Positions 41,380 to 52,335 of a stretch of 64,000 nucleotides of DNA are shown here, piece by piece. A program made the translations under genes and the position numbers. The stretch comes from Chrysophaeum taylorii. Lineage: Eukaryota; Sar; Pelagophyceae; Pelagomonadales; Pelagomonadaceae. Position 1 is the stretch's first letter, and each line of letters opens with the position of its first letter. The stretch covers positions 1 to 64,000 of the forward strand of contig JAQMWT010000311.1 in NCBI GenBank assembly GCA_029834535.1, in the 5' to 3' direction. The notes beneath the pieces were generated by a model, which saw only the letters and a program-made list of their open reading frames with translations, was not told the origin of the DNA and did no database searches.

Positions 41380-43410
41380 TCAATCCTGTAAAGGCTTGTC
41401 GTCAGAAGCATGATGCATACCGAGTAGAGAACGAAAAGTGGAGAACTCAGCAGCAAGTGGCTTTGTAAAACCATCCGCCACGTTCAGCTTGCCGGGAACA
41501 TGATGGACTCGTATTTTCTGTAGCGATATGTACTCACGGATTTTAAACCATCTGGTCGACAGTGCCTTGGATCGAGAGGACCCATCTGGGTTATTAGAGG
41601 TGTGAACAGCGGCAGCATTGTTAGACAAAAGAGGTAGGCTTCTGATGCAGCGCATATCTTCAGCAAATGGGTTGTCATTGTCATCGAAGTCAACAGGGTC
41701 AGCGGTGTTCTCACCATTAGCATTGTTGACGTAGAAGGTGGGGTTGACGACAAAGGAGAGTTCCAACAGCAGCTTGCGTAGCCAAACAGCTTCATCAGCA
41801 CAAATACTGAGGGCAATCAACTCAGCTTCGTGAGTTGAGCAGGAGACAATCGGTTGAAGCTTGCTTTTCCAACCAATAGGGCAGTTGAAAAGATAGAAGA
41901 CAAACCCGGTGGTAGATTTCCTATCTTCCTGTGCTAAGGAAGGGGCGTTATCAGCGTCAACCATGGCAACTAAGGGGTCAAACTGTCCAGTAGATACATC
42001 CTGCGGTTGGTAGTCGACCACGTGGATAAATCAATTCGATTAGCGGAGACAGTGCGATGGTGAGCTTCAATGGCATTACCTTTAGGATGGAACCAGAGGC
42101 GAAGTGAGCGGTTTTCCGGCTTCTTGAGGTAGCGAAGCAAATGCTCTAGCATTTGGACGTGAACATACGTGGGTGCATGCATACCACGCGAACATCTGCC
42201 CAAGGCTTGCGAGAAGTCAGGTCTGCAGGCAACTTGCATGAACACCAGCTTGCCAAGGAGGGTGGCAAAGTGCGAATTGATGTACAACTCTGTTTCAGAG
42301 CTGGGAGTGCCATCTTTATACTTGAAGGACGATGACATAGGATATTTAAGCGGGGTCAGTTGCTGCAAGACTGGGTGATCAGCGAAGAGTTCATCCAGCT
42401 TGGCTTGCACATCCAGAGAAATGGAGCCGTCAGATGTGCGACACACACGCATGCCTAGGAGGGTATGGACTGGTTCAAACTGCTCTACAGCATACCGTTT
42501 GAGGAGGGCATCTTGTAATTCAGTGCGAAGAGGGTCGTCATTGGACACAATAACAATGTCGTCTACAGACAGACTGCATACGACGAACTTAGCATGTGCG
42601 GATACTCGAGCATATAGGCAAGAGTCCGAATGCAGGCGTTTGTAGCCAAGGCTACGGAAGAAGCCGTCTAGCTCCTTGCTCCAAAGGGATGGTGATTGCC
42701 GAAGTCCATAAAGTGACTTCAGCAGCTTCGGTAGACGTCGGCCCTTGTACTTAGCGTCATCGGGGTCGATAAGCTTGATGCCGTCAGGTAACTGAAGATA
42801 GACATTGGCATCGATGTCAGACTGAACGAAGGCGTTCGGGACGTCTGCATGGTAGACAGGCAATTGCTTGTATGCTGCAATAGCTAGTAGTACCCGGATT
42901 GCGGTCATGGTGGCCATGGGGCTGAAGGTACCAAAGATCGGCGCCAAGAGATGCTACGAAGCCACGTAGGACGAGGCGAGCCTTGTGCTTAGCGTATTTG
43001 CCTGCAGAGTCTGTTTTAATCTTCAGCACCATCTTGCTGTCAATAGGACGAGAGACACCGTCGGGTAAGGAAAGTTTGAAGCAGCCAAAGCGTATAATGT
43101 CGTTGAGTTCCTTGGCGATGGCCTTGAGGTAGGCGTGCCTGTTTTCAGGCGACAAACCGTGGAGGCACTTAAGTTTATATTCGTCAATGGAAACGTCCGC
43201 TTCTTGGACCTTATATTCGTCAGGACCAACAGTGGCTGGTGAATTATAGTTTAGCGACGTTGCGGTCGAGGTAGTGTGCGCAACTTCGGGATAAGTGGAA
43301 ACAGCGTCAGTAGGCGTAGTAGGGGCAGATTCCAGTTGGATATGGATAGTAGGGTCGGTACGTAAGACCTGGGTGATAAACTCTGTAGAGACCAGAAGGT
43401 ATTCCTCCAA
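41380..43410 (-). CDS. Copia A2 RT and RNase H
   Basis: Three overlapping open segments cover RT (43210 to about 42500; PVYHADVPNAFVQSDID, LSVDDIVI near 42560) and RNase H (about 42020-41400; DRKSTTGFVFYLFN, STHEAELIALS, SRSKALSTRWFK, VADGFTKPL). The sequence is very close to A1 34604-37212. Broken, about twice. Confidence 0.85.
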
Positions 43411-43653
43411 GTCAGCCAGACATGCAGATGTAGCGCCAAACTCGGATGAGCTGTAATCAATAAAGCTGGTCGGTGCCAGGTACGTAAGTGAATATTGTAA
43501 GGAAGAAGTGCCGAAGGCAGCAGCGTGTTCAGTGAACGCAGATAAAAGGGGCTGAGGAATAGGGCACGTAGGTGAACCATCAGCAGTTAAACAGGTTACA
43601 GCTGGGATGCTGGATGCGCACTTGGCGTGGGCGATGGGTAGCGGGCAAGTAAG

Positions 43654-46600
43654 TCAGTGCGCAACGGGAGAAGAAGACGAGCTAACAACGCATGTTCCCC
43701 CTCTGAGCAGATAGCAGACCAGAGGATACCACCACGGAGATGAAGGGCGGAGAGGGCGGGAGACTTGAACGTAAGAAAGTGGTGGCGAAGATCCCAGCGG
43801 GAATCGGCGAGCTTGCCACCAGCGGCTTTGTAAGCACCAATAGTCGACGCTTGTAACCGGGCTCGGATAGTTGTCATAAAAGTAAGTGGCCTTGCGAGTG
43901 TTAGGTTTTTTGGAACCTGGAACAAGAATGAGGTCATCTTGTGCAAAAAGGTCTTTGTAAGAAGGAAGCAAGGGCGGCGGTGACATAGAGCCAGATTCGT
44001 CGGCGAGAGCGTCAGAAGAGGGAGAAGAGGCCGGAGTAGGGGACGAAGAAGGAGGAGCTGAAGGAGGTGGGGAGTGCCCCCTCTGAGGATGAAAAGTCCT
44101 TGTCCCCCTCTGAATGACATGGTCTTGGATAGTGGTGTGGGGTGTGAGCGAGAAAGGCGCGGAAGGAGCGTGAGGCGGAGGAGCTAGTTCAGGATCAGGA
44201 GTAGGATGCTGCAACATGTAGAGGAATTGCAGCTTGGACGAAATACGAATTTGTCCGTTTTCAGGGTTGAGGACGACGTCAGCGAGATGGTCGACGCGTG
44301 GGGAGACGAGCGGGTTTTGCGCGTTGGCGCAACAGAGATACAGATATTTGCGGCGGCACGGTTCCCACTTGTGGTGTTCATGGGGCTCCAATAGGAGGTA
44401 ACATTCAGCGCCAAAAATCTTGAGCATATCGTGTTGGGGAGTGCTGAGTTGGTTGTAGAGTAGCTGTTGCGGACTCAGAATAGCATGATGAATGCGCTTG
44501 AGCGTGGCGTTCGGGAGAAGGTTGTAGCTTTGAACGGTGTGTATCACCGCCCATGGGAACATGATAGCGGGTTCCACGATCTTGGCGCCACGATAGTGAG
44601 CATTAAGGAGAGAACGAAGGCGAGTTGAGGAGGCGGAGGCGATGAAGCCGATGGCAGACTCAACTTCAAGGGTAAAGTGGTGCATGTACGGCGGGAAGGC
44701 AATGAGTTGAATGCCCTTATCGACGCGGTACGGGGAGGTAATGTGCTGGCTAAAGTAGGGCTTGAATGCATCGGAGTAGAGGGTGCGCATGTGCACGTTG
44801 AGTTGTGTACGACAGAAGTCATACACAAAATCCAGAGCTTGAGTGAACTCCGTGGCGTTGGTGGTGCGTGCAAAGTACACCAAGAGAAATTTCGAAATGA
44901 GTTCCTTGCAGACAGTGATATGTGTGAAGCCTCCCCATTCGGATGGGATGGTCACAAAGCCGCCGTCGCACGCCCAGACTTCACCGGCTTTGTGGGTTTG
45001 CTCAAAAGAAGGTTTGGTCGTATTGAAATGCTTGTGCGGGTGGCGCTTGTTGTGTGCGATGCAGTCGGTGCATAAGTCGCGATATGGTATGTCAGAAGCA
45101 GAGAATCCAGGGCGAGCAAGTACGTTGGGGGCCTTGGCAGCGACGTTGTCGGGGCAGTGATGCACCCGGTGAAAGCGATTAGCACGTTCTTTGGCATTGA
45201 GATATTCGGTGGATCCGTGTGCGAGGGACTTACGAGGAATTGGATGAGCGGGAATGTGCCGTTTGCGCCGAACATCGAACTTGAGTTCGGTGTCTAAGGC
45301 AGTGGAAGGCGGTGCGTCGTCATCCTGGTGCACAGCAGGATCACTTGGAGGTGCATCCTCATTATCACGAGTAGCGAGAGTATCTTCGTAGGGCGAAGAT
45401 ATATAGTTTAACGACATTTCGGTCAAGCAGTTGCTGGAAATAGACATCATAAAAGATTGTGCCAAAGACAAGGTATCTGTGCTGCACGTGGTGGAAGCTT
45501 GGTCAACGGTCACGAAGTTGGATACATAGGATTTCTTCGTCACGGCAGCAGTATGTTGGAAGGTAGGGTCCAACATAAGGGATTTAATATCGGCGACGAT
45601 GAGCGAAAGGTGCTTGTCTAGAGTGCTATACGTACCGGCAGGCAGAGCATTGCTGAGCATGTCACAGCAAAGATCATGGCGTAGAGACAATAGGAAAGAT
45701 TCCTGTTGTTTGGCGTGGTTGTTAGCACGAATCAACTCCGGTCGAGTGGGGTAGCGTATTTTCCCGTTGCGAGGGTCGAGTAAAATCATATTGGCATACC
45801 CTCGGACGGTTGGCAATGGAGCAAGCATTGACTGGATTTTAGAGCCGAGCTTGCGGTCACTTCCACGAAGGTACCCTATATAACGACTATGAGATAGGTG
45901 ATGATCTTCCAGAGCAAAAAGAGAATCCTTGTAATCGAAAGAGTTGTCGGTGGCCTTGTAGGTGAGGCAGCCAGGCATCACGAGAGAGCATCTGGACAAG
46001 AGTTTTTGTATGGCGGTGCCATAGGTGGTAGCGGAGCCAACTTGGGGAAGGGCTTGGACTATCCACAAGTAACCTATAAACGGCTCCAGATATATGGACC
46101 TGTCCCGGTCGCGGGGGATGTCGGAAGCAGTGAACGTATACGTGCTCCCAAAGGCGTTGATGGGGGTCTTTTGGTTGGTGGCGGCGTTCTCTGTGGTGAG
46201 GTTGCCGTCGGAATGGTGGCCACCAGTTAAGAAGTAGGAGTTGTGTGATGTTGATGAGGTTGTAAGTAATAACCTGTGTGACGGTTGGTTAGTTTCGAAA
46301 ACGGTTATGTTATAGGACACAGGAGTGGGTGAGTTAGTAAGTAAGCTTGCGAACACGTTATAGAGGATTGTAAAAACCTTGACGTGTATAGGATGTGTTG
46401 CATTGGGTAATGGCTCCATAGAGGAGCGTTTAAAGCACAACTGATGATAAGTACACTCGGATTGAACAGAGTGAGTACGTTGCTCGTGAGCCTGTTGTGA
46501 GTGAATGCGAAGTAGTAACATATTGAGGGATTCAAGGTCAGCCATAGTAAGATGAGCAGAACCTGTGCGAGAGTAAGGTGCAAACGTTTTAGGAACGGGT

Positions 46601-47331
46601 ATATATGGAGGATCGGGGAACACCCGGATCCAGTCTTTGGTTAGGTGGTTAGGTAGCCAAAGGCGCTTGGGAATAGCTTGTAGATCATCCACGATCTTTA
46701 GGAAGGGGCGTGGATGGAGGATGGGCCACGATGATAGTTTAATTGGTCCAGTAGAATATCTGCGGGCGACGCATATCCACCTTTCTCTAGATTGGTAGTC
46801 GCCACATAGGTAGGTCGGGAACCTATCAACAACATCGACACAGTAATCAAGGGTAGTAAAGATAAGGTTGGCCACTGTGATGTGGTCTTGATGACAGTAC
46901 TTTTTATGCGGAGGCGTCATCTCAGCCAGTAGTACCAAGGGCTGGAGTAGCTTGATGACAGACAGCATGTTGTCGAAAAGAGAATCGTCCAGCAGACTGT
47001 GTAAGTCTTCTGACTTTTTTTGTTTTAGTAAATTCCTATTTGTGCAGGGAGGAGTGATCTCAATTATATCACAATAGAATGTGCGCCTTTCCTCGGGTGA
47101 GATTAGGTGGAGATGGTTAATAAAGGCGGGGAGAGATTCAAATAATAGTACAGTAGGAAAACGGTGGCGTAACATACGAACAAGCGTATCATCAGACTCA
47201 ACAACAACTTTTACATTGATATTTAAGCCTAAGTCATTAGTGGCTTGAGACAGGAACGCCGGAGTTGACAAACCAGAACAAAGTAACATGACAGAGGGTT
47301 TGCGGAGATTGGAGTCTTGTGAGAGAAACAC
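43654..47331 (-). CDS. Copia A2 pol segment: DNMT-like domain, linker, integrase
   Basis: 1225 residues in one frame. DNMT-like motifs lie in the first ~250 residues. About 250-600 is unassigned (blocks SRTGSAHLTMADLESLNML, YFLTGGHHSDG, YLEPFIGYLWIVQAL). Integrase follows: HRVHHC and CTDC zinc ligands near 45160 and 45070, GEVWACDGGF near 44970, LYSDAFKPYF near 44780, LEVESAIGF near 44660, and KIFGAECYLLLEP near 44400, the Copia 'FGCxAYV' block. A Pro/Ser-rich stretch with KHGTDP-like variability and GAGGGGG-coding purine runs ends the frame before RT. Confidence 0.85.
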   Translation of the reverse strand: MFLSQDSNLRKPSVMLLCSGLSTPAFLSQATNDLGLNINVKVVVESDDTLVRMLRHRFPTVLLFESLPAFINHLHLISPEERRTFYCDIIEITPPCTNRNLLKQKKSEDLHSLLDDSLFDNMLSVIKLLQPLVLLAEMTPPHKKYCHQDHITVANLIFTTLDYCVDVVDRFPTYLCGDYQSRERWICVARRYSTGPIKLSSWPILHPRPFLKIVDDLQAIPKRLWLPNHLTKDWIRVFPDPPYIPVPKTFAPYSRTGSAHLTMADLESLNMLLLRIHSQQAHEQRTHSVQSECTYHQLCFKRSSMEPLPNATHPIHVKVFTILYNVFASLLTNSPTPVSYNITVFETNQPSHRLLLTTSSTSHNSYFLTGGHHSDGNLTTENAATNQKTPINAFGSTYTFTASDIPRDRDRSIYLEPFIGYLWIVQALPQVGSATTYGTAIQKLLSRCSLVMPGCLTYKATDNSFDYKDSLFALEDHHLSHSRYIGYLRGSDRKLGSKIQSMLAPLPTVRGYANMILLDPRNGKIRYPTRPELIRANNHAKQQESFLLSLRHDLCCDMLSNALPAGTYSTLDKHLSLIVADIKSLMLDPTFQHTAAVTKKSYVSNFVTVDQASTTCSTDTLSLAQSFMMSISSNCLTEMSLNYISSPYEDTLATRDNEDAPPSDPAVHQDDDAPPSTALDTELKFDVRRKRHIPAHPIPRKSLAHGSTEYLNAKERANRFHRVHHCPDNVAAKAPNVLARPGFSASDIPYRDLCTDCIAHNKRHPHKHFNTTKPSFEQTHKAGEVWACDGGFVTIPSEWGGFTHITVCKELISKFLLVYFARTTNATEFTQALDFVYDFCRTQLNVHMRTLYSDAFKPYFSQHITSPYRVDKGIQLIAFPPYMHHFTLEVESAIGFIASASSTRLRSLLNAHYRGAKIVEPAIMFPWAVIHTVQSYNLLPNATLKRIHHAILSPQQLLYNQLSTPQHDMLKIFGAECYLLLEPHEHHKWEPCRRKYLYLCCANAQNPLVSPRVDHLADVVLNPENGQIRISSKLQFLYMLQHPTPDPELAPPPHAPSAPFSLTPHTTIQDHVIQRGTRTFHPQRGHSPPPSAPPSSSPTPASSPSSDALADESGSMSPPPLLPSYKDLFAQDDLILVPGSKKPNTRKATYFYDNYPSPVTSVDYWCLQSRWWQARRFPLGSSPPLSYVQVSRPLRPSSPWWYPLVCYLLRGGTCVVSSSSSPVAH
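46700..47300 (-). other. C5-DNMT-like domain of Copia A2
   Basis: Within the open frame beginning at 47331: VMLLCSGLSTPAFLSQ (residues 14-29, motif I), VKVVVESDD (about 40-48, motif II acid), IEITPPCTNRN (about 90-100, motif IV with Pro-Cys), LLAEMTPPH (about 134-142, motif VI position) and YLCGDYQSRERWICVAR (about 174-190, motif VIII). SAHLTMADLESL further on resembles motif IX. Spacing fits a compact DNMT core. B1 has the same series with many substitutions between motifs, suggesting past constraint. Confidence 0.75.
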
Positions 47332-47346
47332 TAGGCGTGAAAGTGG

Positions 47347-50083
47347 TCAAGTTAATGGCTGTGTATTTTGCTGAACAAATTTGTTCTGTTTCCGAAGATT
47401 GAGAACCAAAGGGCGAATCCACGGTCGATCCGGTAAAACTCGTTGGAGTAGGTAATTGTAATATGCCAGTAGCTCCCTGTTTTCATGGTATCGCTTGAGG
47501 GGAAATGCAAGGGAGCGAAGTTTCAGCCGCCTGTCGCGCGCGATGTTGTAAGTGATACAAGGGAGAGCGGGTAAATTCGCTGCGACATAGTGTATGGGTA
47601 TACGTACATCTTTGTCTATGCGGCTCGTGACAACGCTGAGCTTTGGCTCAGCTCGATCGTTGAACTCGGTGGTAAGATTGGTCTGGTTCCATACGAGCAT
47701 GCTCAGGATAGCGAGATGTCGGTCATGCACTGGTTGAAGACATAAAGCGAAGTCGATCTTAACGTAACCAATTTGTGGATGATCTGGTAGGGGAATAACG
47801 ATGTTGCGTGTTAACATCATGTGTGATGCCCGTTGTTGTCCTGTTGCCGTCTGAATAACAATCGGAGCGTACTTAGAGTCCAATGGTATTATATGATTGG
47901 GTATAGCGAAATCGTAGGTGGACATCAATGAGATGTAAGCACAAGAGTAAAAATATAGGAAAGAGCAATGTGGAGGGACACTGTTTACCTTCATGTAGTT
48001 GGTGAGGAAGGCGTTTTCCGAATGTGGGCAAGTAGTGGAAAGACTAGCGGTAAAGTAATTCTTCAGCAATAACAGATTCGTTGGAATAATGATCGGTTGA
48101 ACAGGTGGTGATGGCTCGTCAGCCTCATCAGCCATGCCGTGCTTTTCGTCAAATGACGATAGGGAGGTGTGGTCGGCATCCCTTTTGGGTTCGGCTTGTG
48201 GTGGTAGATTGAGGGCAGATTGGACCTGTGAAGATAGCGAGGACAATAATGCTGGTGGTAAAGCCGAAATGGCGGAAGCGGTAAAGAGGTTAGACACAGT
48301 ATTGGAAGGATTACCCTGTGTGTTTGTAGTAGGAGGAGTTGTTGTTGGGGTGGGAGCAGTAACGACAGTATGGTGTTGTGGCTCCACGTAGTTTAACGAC
48401 TTTTCGGTCGAGGATAGATGAACGTCTACATCATAAATGATGTCTTCTGCAAACATGAGCTGTTCGTTTAGACGAAGTAAACTACTGTTGTCCTCAGTAG
48501 ATGTTGTTGACAGGATATCGGCTGATTGTAGCAAGGTCTCAAATAACTTGTTGATATTCTGTTGTAGCTGAGCCGTGGTATCATTATCTGTCACATGCTT
48601 CGTGAGTTCGCTACACTGCTCTCGTAGGGTATTTAAGGTGTGGTTAGTTCGATCTAATAGTTTCATGTTAGACCGAGAGGACCTGTCAAAAGTGCGGGGG
48701 TAAATTGGACGGTCATGGGACTGTCCGGCAGTTTTCTTGGTGACGTAAGAATCACCAGGACGATAATACGATAAATCGCTGCGAGAGAAAGGCTGGCGAG
48801 CATCATTAGAGTTACGCAAGCGTCTCGCGTTGAACGTGGAAGATGTACCTGGTTGGGACGAAGTGATGAAGGCGAGTGTGTTAGCAGTTTGAGTCAGACT
48901 TTTGTCCGATGAGTCCAAAGTATGTGTAAGGAGTAACTTTGGCTTTGGTTGAGATGATAAACCTTCGACATAGGGTTGCCAAGAAACAGGGCGTTCTAAG
49001 CGTCTTTTGTTCGACCCGTTTGATACGACATTGTAAAGGTCTAATGCGCATTCTAAAATGTAGCTTGGGTTGGTAGGGTGACACAATCGTTCAGCTTCTG
49101 GTACAGGTCGAGATGAAGATCGGGTTTCGTACATATAACACCAATCTACCCAACCACGATCATAACGGTTGTTGCTGGTATTATCGGCATAGTGCCGATG
49201 TATCTCTTCATAGATTTTTCTGCAAAGAGTGCCAAAGTCGAATTGAAGGTCAGTCTCTTCCTGGTTAAGTTGGTAAGAGATTTGCCTAAATGCTAGGACA
49301 GCTTCGATAAATACATGGACATACCAGTTAGGATTATAAACAACAGAGTTAAATTGCTGTTTCAAATAAGACACATCAGTAGTCGTAACAGACTCGTAGT
49401 GATTAAAGGCGATGAGCATAATAGCTCGAGCCTTGTTGGGTAAATAGCTTTTGTTGTATATCTCGTTGATGGCGGGCCAGGCCGCAAGTGCCGGTTTTCC
49501 AACACTTTCAAGATTGAAGTAAGTATGTAAAAAGGTAGCGTACGTGTTCTGGTAAGTGTGCCAGTCAGCTGCAGTTAATGAAAACATGGTGACCGGGGCA
49601 CGAACACGAGTGTCGAAAGCTAGTGCCTTCGGGTGCGCACGATTTAAGATTCGTTCCTCTTCTAAGAAACGAGCGTTGATTTCAGGACGTAATGCCCTGA
49701 CTTCATAGTCGTAACAGACGGTAGTTAGCTGAGCTACTTCTGCATCAGGTAAGTGGGGGAAAGCTTCGTTGGTGAAATGCCATTCCTGATACTCAGGGGG
49801 TAACTCATCGACAGTTAAACGGAGATCAGCATCCCTATCGGTCTTCCATTCCAGGAAAGCGCGATCGAGAATTTGATTCCGGAGGATTTCGTAGTCCTTG
49901 CATGACCGATTGTATGCTTCATACGAGTCGTACTCGAGGAAAGCATCGGCATGACTTGACCGTAGTAATTGCTTGATGTGCTTAATTTGCAAGGATACCT
50001 TGCGGTTCCGAAGCTGGAAGCAGCTTCAATATATCCGCACCTGTGATCGCCTTGGGTGCGGCTCGTGCTGCGTGTTCTGCCAT
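47347..50083 (-). CDS. Copia A2 gag and protease region
   Basis: An 881-residue frame (47347-49992) plus the start at 50083 (MAEHAARAAP). The gag part matches A0 and A1. A coiled-coil-like segment lies near 48480-48660 (LREQCSELTKHVTDNDTTAQ). The motif-encoded STEKSLNYVE at 48389-48409 marks the border to a Pro/Thr-rich linker. The segment about 47560-47900 aligns with the B1 protease region (HPQIGYVKIDFAL against HPNVGYVKLDVAL; LSMLVWNQTNL). Broken, about one break near the start. Confidence 0.65.
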
Positions 50084-50590
50084 AGCAGTTGACGGGGGAC
50101 CTGTGGGTTCAGTCACGCAGTTGACACTGTCTAGACATTCTAAGGGGGTCTGTCTATCGGTGTCTATGTACACTCATCGTTTTCGATGGAAAGATGTCTA
50201 TTTGACGACTGTGCAAGCTGTGAGTCCAGAGTAGTGTCGCTAAGCGTAGTCACTCGGGCAGCTGGTTAGTTTTGGTGCTCTCAAGGAGCTTGTTAAGTGC
50301 ATTGCCATGAAATGTACGAGTGGACGTACCCAAAATATTCCGCAACATGTGTGCAAGAGTACAGGTTAGCCAATTACACACACATCAACATTGACAAAAC
50401 AATACGATGCTATGAACAGGTGCACACAAGCTTACACGATCACGTGTGCAAAAATGTATTATATACAGCCCTATGGTAATGGCGTTGTATTTACAAGTGT
50501 GTTTACGTGGCGAGGCTGAGTCGGCGCGGTAACGACCCAATACCCATAGGTTACGTGCACGTTTTAACACATGGTTTCTCAGGGACCCGC

Positions 50591-50932
50591 CTGGGCCCAT
50601 AACCTGCAGAGCGTTTAGCAAGCAGTGGTAAGTCACCTGGGAAACCATCCCGTCTCATTATGAACGTCTGGAAGTATTTAATTCGGGGAATGAAAAGGTA
50701 TGTTCCCTATATCCGCAGAACACGACAGGCGGCATCTAGAACTACACGAGAAAGGTAAAGTGTATAGTGCTACATACCTCGGGACGCGCTAGACCATGAT
50801 GATGAGCGTAGGCACAAATCAGAGGACTATTTGATTGTGTAGACAGGAAGAAGAAGAAGGAAAAAAAAAAGGTGAGGAAGAGATCACGTTCTCAACGGAC
50901 GGATAAGGGAAAGAGGCACCAGATTTCTCTGA
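50591..50932 (-). repeat. 5' LTR and primer site of A2
   Basis: The reverse complement of the family A LTR (50605-50932), with CTGGGCCCATAACC (50591-50604) next to it, the initiator tRNA-Met anticodon-loop match. A purine-rich expansion (GAAGAAGAAGGAAAAAAAAAA) distinguishes it from the 3' LTR. It is followed by Copia B2 sequence. Confidence 0.8.
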
Positions 50933-50957
50933 AACATTACACCAGAGTTCCATTATT

Positions 50958-52230
50958 ATGTTCTACATTTCCAATAAAAAACTCTTATGTTGTGATACTA
51001 TCACTTCTAACCACGAACCTACCTCTTTTCATACAGATTCAGTAGCTCATGCTTTCCTCTCTAGCATCCTATCCGCAGATATATTATCTCCTACTAAAGA
51101 AAAACAAATACCACTTATAACGCCAAGACAGCTCCACGAGAAGCATGCACCCTTCGATAAGAAAGTCCATGCCAGGGGGACTCTTGCATTTCGAGATGCG
51201 CAACAACGAGCTACTAACTTTCACAACATTCACCATTCCAGTGATTCTCACGCTATAAAAGCTGTTCAGGTTATTGCCAGCCCTGGACACCACCCATCTG
51301 ACGTACCCTACCGTAAGTTCTGTGTGGATTGTACGATTCACAAAAAACGCTTTCCTCATCCACACCACCTTATCAAGCAACCATCATTCGAAAAAAGTTT
51401 TCAACCTGGTGAAGCTTAGGCATGTGACGGTGGTTACGTCTCTGTGCTCTCGGAATGGGGATCCTTTCGACATATTATTGTCTTCAAGTGTCTCATTTCT
51501 AAATTTCTGTTAGTGTACTTTTGTCGTAGCACTAACTCCAGCGAATTTTGTAACGCCCTTGAGTTTGTCCGCAGTTTTTGCTCTACTTCTGTTCATGTAC
51601 AACTAAAACAAATCTATTGTGATTCCTTTAAACCCTATTTATCTCAGCATGTTACAACTTGTGATTCCTTTAAACCCTATTTATCTCAGCATGTGTGGAG
51701 CATGGTATTAATATGTCCGCGTTACCCCCTTACTTACATGTCTTTAATCATGAAGTCGAAGCCGCTGTTGGTCACATAGCCACTGCCGCGTCTACACGAC
51801 TCCGGCATATGCTTAATGTATCATATAAAGGTCACCCCCTAACAGATCCGGCACCACACTACCCGTGGGCTGTTATACATGCCATCCAATCGTATAATCT
51901 CCTCCCTAACGTTTCCCTCGAACGTATTTACAATAAAGTCCTAAGCCCCCAACAAGTTTTGTTAGACCAATGTAATGTTCCCCAACAAGACTACCTCAAA
52001 CCTTTTGGTTCTGTTTGTTATCTGCATTTGGAACCTAACGAATTTCATAAATATGAACCTCGATGTCGTCCCTACATCAACTTCTGTGGTGCTAACGTTA
52101 TAAACCCTGTAATAACACCCCATACCCTTTAATAACACCCCATGTTAATCATTTAGCCGATGTTGTCCTTAATCCTGAAAACGGTCAAGTCCGTGTTTCC
52201 TCTAAACTGACTTTTCCTCATCTTATTTCT
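50958..52230 (+). pseudogene. Copia B2 integrase region
   Basis: Zinc region (NIHHSSDSHAIKAVQVIASP, then FCVDCTIHKK), core blocks (VYFCRSTNSSEFCNALEF; YCDSFKPYLSQHV), EVEAAVGHIATAASTRLRHM with the third acidic position, and the C-terminal block LHLEPNEFHKYEPRCRPYI. A short internal direct repeat of about 37 bp (TGTGATTCCTTTAAACCCTA) is visible near 51617-51690. Broken in a few places. Confidence 0.7.
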
Positions 52231-52335
52231 AAATCTCCTCCTGATTATGAACAGCATCCACCTCCCGCACCTTCACCCGACATTCCCTTCTCTGTTCACA
52301 GCACCCCCAATGATGCGGCGCAGAGGGGGAATGCT

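Larger units (their letters stand above)
39296..50932 (-). mobile_element. Ty1/Copia family A copy A2, near full length, with DNMT-like domain
   Basis: An 11.6 kb element with 3' LTR 39296-39606 and 5' LTR 50605-50932. Order on the minus strand: LTR, primer site, gag, protease region, DNMT-like domain, integrase, RT, RNase H, extra coding region, purine tract, LTR. All parts are present. It is broken, by roughly five to seven breaks. The LTRs differ at about 18-20 of 310 positions by eye, so it is moderately recent. Typical Copia elements are 5-6 kb; the DNMT-like part, the long gag and the 3' region account for the excess. Confidence 0.88.
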
